A DNA stretch of 64,000 nt. It comes from Brevibacillus_H sp049846925. Lineage in GTDB: Bacteria; Bacillota; Bacilli; Brevibacillales; Brevibacillaceae. Shown here one piece after another: positions 58,795 through 64,000 of this stretch; position 1 is the stretch's first letter, and each line of letters starts with the position of its first letter. A model generated the notes under the pieces. The model saw nothing but the letters and a program-made list of their open reading frames with translations. It ran no database searches and had not been told where the DNA came from. Location of the stretch: contig NZ_JBNCMT010000009.1 of assembly GCF_049846925.1 (NCBI RefSeq), forward strand, positions 1 to 64,000, in the 5' to 3' direction. Made by a program: the position numbers and the translations under genes.

Positions 58795-60033
58795 CTACTT
58801 TGCAATCGGCTGTGCCAGATCTGGTGCGTGCGGAGTGGTTTTTGCCAGAAACAATTGCCGTCCTTTGGCAAAGAAAATGAGACTGGCTAGCGAAATGGCG
58901 GCCATCAGCAAGAACATGCTCGGCCCCCCATAGGAAGCAAGCACCATCCCGCCGACCCATGGGCCGATGAACCCGCCCAGATCACAGAAGCTTTGTGCCC
59001 CATAGTATGTGCCTCTCATGCCTTGCGGGGTGATCTGATCAATTTGTGCATACTCAGCAGGCACTACCAGAATCTCACCGACAGTGAACACGATCATCGA
59101 CAGGATGAACCATGCCCATCCGTTGGAAAAAGCAAACCCGATTTCTCCTAAGGCAAACCCCATACTCCCCAGAACGATTCGCTGAAACAAGCTGAACTTT
59201 TCAGACCATCTCGTTAATGGTACCTGCAACAGCAACACGCTGATACCGTTGATGCTCATGAGCGTTCCAAACAAGGCAACGCCATCTTCAAAGGACGCTT
59301 CCAGGTATTGCGAGAGTGTAACTGACATTTGACCATGGACAGTAAAAAGAAAAGTACCGCCAACTAGAAACAAAAAGAGAATCCGATCTTTCCGCAAGAC
59401 GTTCAAAACATCGATAACGGATAGTGGTTGTTCGGAAGGAGCGTTGTTTGACTCCACTCGCATGTGTCGAAAAAGAACAACAAGCGAGAGGGCAAAAATC
59501 ACATACATTCCACTGGCGATGACAAAGGTGAGTGAGCTGCCCCCAATTCCTAACAGTGCGCCAACCATCGGACCGATTGAAAACCCTAGATTGACTGCCA
59601 GATAGCGATTGGCAAACATGCGAAAACGTTTATCTTCGGGGGTCAAATCCCCCATTAACGCTTTGGAAATCGTACCGAAAAAAGAGCCCGCCAATCCCCG
59701 GAAAATACTGAGGATGGTCAAGAGGATCGGGTTTGTTGTAAGGACTAAACCGAAGAAGACCAAGGCAAGCGTGAGCAAGGATAGAACCATTAGTCGAGTT
59801 CTCCCCAGGAAATCTGAGAGCATGCCTCCTACGAATCCGCCCATTGCACCAGCCAATGGACCTGCACCGATGATCATGCCGATGGTTGCATAATCCAGCG
59901 GGGTAGTCTGGCGCAAATAAATTGCTAAAAAAGGCATACTCATGGAGCTGGTCAACGTGATAAAAACAGTTCCCGCCATGAGAATATGAACGATTGGATG
60001 GTATTCACGCAAGTAAGCCTGTATTTTATTCAT
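58795..60033 (-). CDS. MFS transporter, drug-efflux type
   Basis: This 412-residue transporter has about 12 transmembrane helices and the MFS loop motif GGFVGGMLSDFLGRTRLMVL near residues 63-82, with a second related loop after helix 8. It is likely a proton-driven exporter of drugs or metabolites, substrate unknown. Its start overlaps the stop of the ArsR-type regulator by 4 bases (ATGA), so the regulator probably controls it. Confidence 0.9.
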   Translation of the reverse strand: MNKIQAYLREYHPIVHILMAGTVFITLTSSMSMPFLAIYLRQTTPLDYATIGMIIGAGPLAGAMGGFVGGMLSDFLGRTRLMVLSLLTLALVFFGLVLTTNPILLTILSIFRGLAGSFFGTISKALMGDLTPEDKRFRMFANRYLAVNLGFSIGPMVGALLGIGGSSLTFVIASGMYVIFALSLVVLFRHMRVESNNAPSEQPLSVIDVLNVLRKDRILFLFLVGGTFLFTVHGQMSVTLSQYLEASFEDGVALFGTLMSINGISVLLLQVPLTRWSEKFSLFQRIVLGSMGFALGEIGFAFSNGWAWFILSMIVFTVGEILVVPAEYAQIDQITPQGMRGTYYGAQSFCDLGGFIGPWVGGMVLASYGGPSMFLLMAAISLASLIFFAKGRQLFLAKTTPHAPDLAQPIAK

Positions 60034-60968
60034 TGCGACTCCCTTCTGTCACCAAGGAGGGCTTGTAGTTCTGATGCCAACTCATTCCACTGTCCTTTGC
60101 GCAAAGAATAATAAGCTGGAATACAATGTGTCGTATTGTCTACATAGTGTACACGGATAAAGCCAACCTTCCGAAGAGCCGTCACGTGGTGATGGACGGT
60201 GCTTTTCGCTAATTTGGAGTGCTGGTGAATCTCTCGCAGTGTCCGTGGTCCTTCGGCGATGTACATCAAAATGCGAAGCCGTTTCTCATCGGAGAGGCAT
60301 TGTGACATCTGGAGAATATGCTCCACCCGCTGTACTTCTTCATCACCGGGGCAGCGTGTCGGATACAGGCAGGTTGCAGCATTCCCGTAGAAATCAAGCA
60401 CCGAGCTCGGATAGGAGTGGTATTGGGGAATCAAAATCACTTGCCGCAGATGATCACTCGGTTCAATGACAATCCCGTTTGTTTTCTCTTCGATGAGGTC
60501 AATTGGACTCATCTGCTCGGATTGTCGTGTCAGTTGGTTTGCTTCCTTTTCCAATTGTGAAAGGATGGCGGGGTCAAAGTGCTGGAAGTAGTACCGGTTC
60601 CAATTTCTCAACAAGGAGACACTTTTATCGCGAACCTCACTCAGGTTAAGAGGCATGGTCGTTACCCAGGGAGCAAGCAACTCATAGAGTTGACCTGCTG
60701 GCAGCTGTGCAAGCCAATGCAAAAAATCCTCCACAGTATTCTTTGCAGGACACTGTGGAATCAGTAAAACAACTCGGTGCAAGACCTCCCAACGTTCATC
60801 CTCCAATTCAGCGGCAAAGGAGGGTGGGAGCTGTTGTTTGGTTCGTTCATACCAATCCTGCCCCATACGAACGGATTTTACATGCTTGTAATGGATAAAC
60901 GTATAGAAACTGGTAATGCACTCATACACAGGAGAGTATTCGGTGCAAATAGAATACATTTTATTCAT
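60030..60968 (-). CDS. ArsR-type winged-helix regulator with N-terminal sensor-like region
   Basis: The 312-residue protein has an N-terminal region of about 215 residues of DUF5937-like type, then a winged helix: QCLSDEKRLRILMYIAEGPRTLREIHQHSKLAKSTVHHHVTALRKVGFIRV near residues 220-270. No metal-binding CxC of ArsR is visible, so ligand sensing is probably by the long N-domain. It is the first gene of an operon with the MFS transporter. ATG 60968 follows GGTGATC; a GTG at 60986 is in frame but poorly supported. Confidence 0.82.
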   Translation of the reverse strand: MNKMYSICTEYSPVYECITSFYTFIHYKHVKSVRMGQDWYERTKQQLPPSFAAELEDERWEVLHRVVLLIPQCPAKNTVEDFLHWLAQLPAGQLYELLAPWVTTMPLNLSEVRDKSVSLLRNWNRYYFQHFDPAILSQLEKEANQLTRQSEQMSPIDLIEEKTNGIVIEPSDHLRQVILIPQYHSYPSSVLDFYGNAATCLYPTRCPGDEEVQRVEHILQMSQCLSDEKRLRILMYIAEGPRTLREIHQHSKLAKSTVHHHVTALRKVGFIRVHYVDNTTHCIPAYYSLRKGQWNELASELQALLGDRRESQ

Positions 60969-60990
60969 TCGATCACCATCGAACACATAG

Positions 60991-61006
60991 ATTTGTTAGA
61001 TCAAAT
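60991..61006. promoter_or_regulatory. Inverted repeat ATTTG-N6-CAAAT near the regulator start
   Basis: Arms of 5 bp lie just upstream of the regulator-MFS operon. It is a possible autoregulatory operator; short arms keep confidence low. Confidence 0.3.
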
Positions 61007-61129
61007 ACTAAATGAAATCTCATCGAGTGTCAATCAATGGGCAGGAAAAAAAGTGTAATCTTTTTTGCAACCTTTTTAGAACACCCTGCGTCTGGAGGAT
61101 GAAAGCAATACGAAAGGGGAAATAACAAC

Positions 61130-62497
61130 ATGAAGAAATATTTTACCAAACCAGTAATTGCTGTTTTAGCCGTAGCGACGATTGCGGGCGGACTTACACC
61201 AGTTTGGGCAAGCTCGTCCACTTCCTCTGACACAACCAGCAAGGTGGTCATGTCAAATGCAGATCAGGAGAACACTCGCTACCGTTTGAAAGACCTGGTT
61301 GAGAATGATCCTTCTACATTAAATCTTTTGCTTAAAACACAAGCAGACTATCTGTACCTAGTTGTGGATGAATTGAAACTGAATGAAAAATTGTCAACCT
61401 ACATGGAAGAACATCCAGAAGAGTGGGAAAAAATCTACAAGGAGCATTATACAGATATTTATTTGGAAGTTCGTATTGATGAAGAAGTAGGATTTATCAC
61501 ATTGGACCAAGAAGTGAAAAATGACATGGTATACATCACGGGCAAGGTGGCAAATGATGTTACCAAGGTTGTTCTTACTACTCCGAATAATGGGAAGATT
61601 GAGGTGTTTGATTTTGTTGACAACAAGTTCACTGTTACCATTCCTGCAGTAGTCAGTACGACACCTCAGTATGTTGAATTAAAAGCCTATGATGACGACA
61701 AACTGCTGGAGACAGAAAAACTTCGCGTCAATACAGGAACGGTTGAAGAAGATGATGTCATTGTTCATGCAACTGCTACCTATCGTACTAACAGCAAAGA
61801 CTTGAAAGTGCTTGGGATTGTAGACTCCAAGACAGATCAGGTATATGTAACCTATAACAGTGTGAGAAAAGAAGCTTCTCTCGATAAAGTGTGGGACGGA
61901 ACGGAGGCATTCTCAGTAACTTTTGATGTGGAGAATCCAACTTACAAGGAAGTCTTGATTGAAGCGTATGAAAATGGAGTAAAAATTGATTCTGAGAAAG
62001 AAGAAGTGACAAATATCGATGTACCTGATGTAGTGACTCCAACAACCTTTGCCATTAAAGGTACAGCGTCGATCAGTCCAAAAAATAAAACAGTCACAGT
62101 GAAAGGTACAATCGAAGCTTCTGGAACCGTTGACACTTCCAATTACAAGCTGTACGCTATCGCCCCAGATGGTGGAAAGCACCTGATCCAATGGAAAGAC
62201 AAGAACCAATTTGAAGCAAGCTTGCCATTTAAAAACCGTTCGTACAGCTCCAAGGGAGTAACGATCTTGGTTGTCGATGGTGAAAAAATCGTAGCTCAAG
62301 CATTGATCGCACATGGAACGCCTGTCAATATCCTTCCAACGCCGGTTAAGCCTCAACCACAAGTACCTGCCAAAAAGGTAAAGGTAGAAGTGAAAAAACC
62401 GAAACATGGTGAATGGGAAGTAGAATATGACGACGATCATGATGATGATCACGATGGAGAAGGGAAAGGCAAAGGAAAAGATAAAAAAAAACACTAA
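61130..62497 (+). CDS. Exported protein with acidic, His-containing C-tail
   Basis: This 455-residue protein has a signal peptide (YFTKPVIAVLAVATIAGG, cut near ASS at ~28), a helical N-part, and then two or three Ig-like beta-sandwich units (ITGKVANDVTKVVLTTPN, VLGIVDSKTDQVYVTYN, VKGTIEASGTVDTSNYKLYAI). The tail after residue ~405 is rich in Pro and Lys, then Asp/His (DDDHDDDHDGEG) and Gly/Lys. I recognise no named family. The tail may bind cations or the wall. It is monocistronic and divergent from the ArsR gene. Confidence 0.75.
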   Translation: MKKYFTKPVIAVLAVATIAGGLTPVWASSSTSSDTTSKVVMSNADQENTRYRLKDLVENDPSTLNLLLKTQADYLYLVVDELKLNEKLSTYMEEHPEEWEKIYKEHYTDIYLEVRIDEEVGFITLDQEVKNDMVYITGKVANDVTKVVLTTPNNGKIEVFDFVDNKFTVTIPAVVSTTPQYVELKAYDDDKLLETEKLRVNTGTVEEDDVIVHATATYRTNSKDLKVLGIVDSKTDQVYVTYNSVRKEASLDKVWDGTEAFSVTFDVENPTYKEVLIEAYENGVKIDSEKEEVTNIDVPDVVTPTTFAIKGTASISPKNKTVTVKGTIEASGTVDTSNYKLYAIAPDGGKHLIQWKDKNQFEASLPFKNRSYSSKGVTILVVDGEKIVAQALIAHGTPVNILPTPVKPQPQVPAKKVKVEVKKPKHGEWEVEYDDDHDDDHDGEGKGKGKDKKKH

Positions 62498-62545
62498 AAC
62501 TTCCTAATGGAAAAGCGAAAAAATCTGGACTCTCCCAAAAATAAG

Positions 62546-62887
62546 TTACCGAACGTAGTAACTGTTCACATAATCAACAATTTGGGCAATGTAGTCACCA
62601 ATAATCGGCACAGAAATAAACTGCTTAATTACCGAGCCGAGTAAGACAAGGACAATCGCTGTTCCTAACGTCAATCCGAGACCGCGAGCTAATCCAGCCA
62701 AGAAATTGGTGAAGAATAGCCTTCGCGGTTTTGTGTAATTTAACAGGATATCAGCAATTTCTGTCTTTTTGATAAACAAGGAGAGACGATCAATCCTGTG
62801 GGTGAACTGCTCGATTTCATCCAGGCGAGTAATGAGCACATCCAGTTTTTCCATGAGTTCTTTGGTTGATGATGGCGGTTGAGTCAT
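62546..62887 (-). CDS. DUF5665-like small membrane protein
   Basis: This 113-residue protein has an N-terminal coiled-coil-like region (LMEKLDVLITRLDEIEQF), the IADILLNYTKPRRLFFTNFLAGLARGLGLTLGTAIV core and a single transmembrane helix at about 65-85, matching DUF5665. Function unknown. The ATG at 62887 follows AGGAGGTT by 8 bases; an ATG at 62893 is too close. Confidence 0.8.
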   Translation of the reverse strand: MTQPPSSTKELMEKLDVLITRLDEIEQFTHRIDRLSLFIKKTEIADILLNYTKPRRLFFTNFLAGLARGLGLTLGTAIVLVLLGSVIKQFISVPIIGDYIAQIVDYVNSYYVR

Positions 62888-63021
62888 ATTCATAACCTCC
62901 TCTTCATAATTTTACCCGTCCCCTTCAGGATCTACGCAAACCAAACAGCAAGTTCGCTATTTGCCTAATCGGGTATCCCTAGGTACAATAATCATACGAA
63001 TGTTAAAAGGAGGAAAAAGGT

Positions 63022-63474
63022 ATGGCTGAGACTGTTGCAAATTCACTTTCGGAAGAGCTGTTTCGACTATTACAACAAGAGCGTTTTGTTCAGTTAGGAA
63101 CCATTGATCATGAGACAGGTGCTCCTTCACTAAGCTCCATCTCTTGGGTTTTTTCTCCAAATCCCCAGACCATCCGGTTTGCCGTAGACAGTCGCTCCCG
63201 CATCATCACTAATATTCAAAAAGAACCAAAAGTAGTTCTAAATCTAATCGGCGCAGGATCTACATACGCGATCAACGGCAATGCCACATTAGCGATTGAG
63301 CGACTTGAGGAAGTACCGTTGAAGTTAGCGATGATAGAAGTTCAGATTGAATCTGTTCGCGATGTCATGTTCTATGGTTCTCGGATTTCAGTGGAGCCGC
63401 AATATGAAAAAACATACGATAAAAACGCTGCTGCCAAATTGGATAACCAGGTTATGACAGCTTTGCGCAAGTGA
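63022..63474 (+). CDS. Pyridoxamine 5'-phosphate oxidase-family protein
   Basis: This 150-residue split-barrel protein has FVQLGTIDHETGAPSLSSISWVFSPN, IRFAVDSRSRIITNIQKEPKVVLNLI and STYAINGNATLAIERL. It is a flavin-reductase-like or stress-related PNPOx relative, with FMN or heme binding possible. It resembles Bacillus YlaL in size and motifs, fitting the yla neighbourhood, but I rate that link as moderate. AAAGGAGG precedes ATG 63022. Confidence 0.85.
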   Translation: MAETVANSLSEELFRLLQQERFVQLGTIDHETGAPSLSSISWVFSPNPQTIRFAVDSRSRIITNIQKEPKVVLNLIGAGSTYAINGNATLAIERLEEVPLKLAMIEVQIESVRDVMFYGSRISVEPQYEKTYDKNAAAKLDNQVMTALRK

Positions 63475-63491
63475 ATATCGATTGGACAGGA

Positions 63492-63528
63492 AAAAACGAG
63501 GAACGGATAGGGCCGTTTCCTCGTTTTA
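63492..63528. terminator. Bidirectional terminator between PNPOx-like and TPR genes
   Basis: AAACGAGGAA-CGG pairs with CCG-TTTCCTCGTTT across a short loop, with T-runs on both strands. Confidence 0.82.
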
Positions 63529-64000
63529 TTCTTCTTGTCGTATATTGCTCGTATTTTGCAAATAGAAATAACGTTCAAAATGCTTACAAGCCGTTTCAAA
63601 ATTACCATTCTTCGTATGAATCTGCCCTAAATAATAATGCACTTCATTGACTTCAGACAGGGCTTCGTGCTGGAGATAAGAGAGAGCTTTTTCGATCTCG
63701 CCTTCCAATTGACAAATATCAGCCAAATGCAAATGAACCTCAGCTGCCATTTTCGGTGAACCACTTTCCAATAAGGATTGGAGTATTTCCCTTGCTTTCT
63801 CAAACTCTCGACATTCCTTATGAATATGAGCCGATTCAAGATAAAGGTCATCTCGATCTTGGACGAGACAACGGTCATCAAGATATTCGAATGCTTTATT
63901 TATATAGTCCTTGGCTTGATCGAATCGGGAAGTAATCCGATGCAACTTTGCCAAATTTCGATAAATAAGCAAAAATTGAGCAGAATTAGGAGAAATAGAG
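63526..64000 (-). CDS. TPR-repeat protein, 5' end outside the window
   Basis: At least 158 residues of tetratricopeptide repeats are visible: LAKLHRITSRFDQAKDYINKAF, LESAHIHKECREFEKAREIL, VHLHLADICQLEGEIEKAL, VHYYLGQIHTKNGNFETACKHF. The frame stays open to the window edge, so the start lies beyond 64000. TPR proteins of this type in Bacillales are often Rap-like or HTH-TPR regulators, but no HTH is visible here, so the class is unassigned. Confidence 0.75.
   Translation of the reverse strand, partial: SISPNSAQFLLIYRNLAKLHRITSRFDQAKDYINKAFEYLDDRCLVQDRDDLYLESAHIHKECREFEKAREILQSLLESGSPKMAAEVHLHLADICQLEGEIEKALSYLQHEALSEVNEVHYYLGQIHTKNGNFETACKHFERYFYLQNTSNIRQEE

Noticed and set aside
1..64000. 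CRISPR arrays, transposases, prophage, rRNA or tRNA genes
   Set aside because: I saw no regular spacer-repeat array, no transposase or integrase motifs, and no tRNA cloverleaf or rRNA signature. A tool-based scan could still find a missed tRNA.

Overview
The window looks like chromosome of a Brevibacillus-type spore-forming Firmicute (Paenibacillaceae). This rests on protein character, strong AGGAGG ribosome sites with frequent TTG and GTG starts, a lysine riboswitch on a dapH-patA-dapL operon, an SR1/SR1P locus, YhcN/YlaJ-type sporulation lipoproteins, Ku/LigD end joining, and partial conservation of the Bacillus subtilis speA-yktB-ylaG(typA)-ylaH order. The species is inferred, not proven. 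I see no rRNA, tRNA, CRISPR array, transposase or prophage.

Region by region. 1-4.7 kb: partial NAD(P)H-hydrate epimerase, YbaK-type deacylase, metallo-beta-lactamase hydrolase, PNPOx-like flavoprotein and a Cache chemoreceptor. 4.8-13.5 kb: a molybdate and redox island. It holds a modABC operon whose modA is frameshifted, a methyltransferase behind a structured leader, an unknown three-gene membrane Fe-S operon, a free-methionine-sulfoxide reductase, a second modA divergent from a YvgK-like regulator, and an FMN reductase. 13.6-21.9 kb: two basic glycosyltransferases, a secreted nuclease, small membrane proteins, a papain-like amidase and a two-component system with a His-rich sensor. 22-27.7 kb: Ku and separate LigD polymerase and ligase genes interleaved with cell-wall genes. 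27.7-31.7 kb: methionine aminopeptidase, a diguanylate cyclase and a DUF2804 protein. 31.7-35.2 kb: lysine riboswitch with attenuator, then dapH-patA-dapL. 35.2-43.5 kb: a DnaA-box-like cluster, assorted conserved genes, a truncated CcoG-like protein, the SR1 dual-function RNA and a secreted beta-propeller protein.

43.6-57.6 kb: arginine decarboxylase (speA), nitronate monooxygenase, YktB, a tandem PilZ protein, S-adenosylmethionine decarboxylase (speH) behind a folded leader, a sporulation lipoprotein, a two-gene operon that may be a divergent TldD/PmbA pair, then typA and ylaH. 57.8-64 kb: branched-chain aminotransferase, an MFS transporter with its ArsR-type regulator, an exported protein, a second PNPOx-like protein and a partial TPR protein. 

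Functional themes are molybdate uptake, lysine/meso-diaminopimelate synthesis under lysine control, polyamine synthesis (speA and speH), spore-linked DNA repair and wall remodelling, and c-di-GMP signalling. The least explained parts are the Fe-S operon at 8.6-10.4 kb, two or three structured 5' leaders with no class I can name, the possible TldD-like pair, and a dispersed hairpin repeat seen three times.
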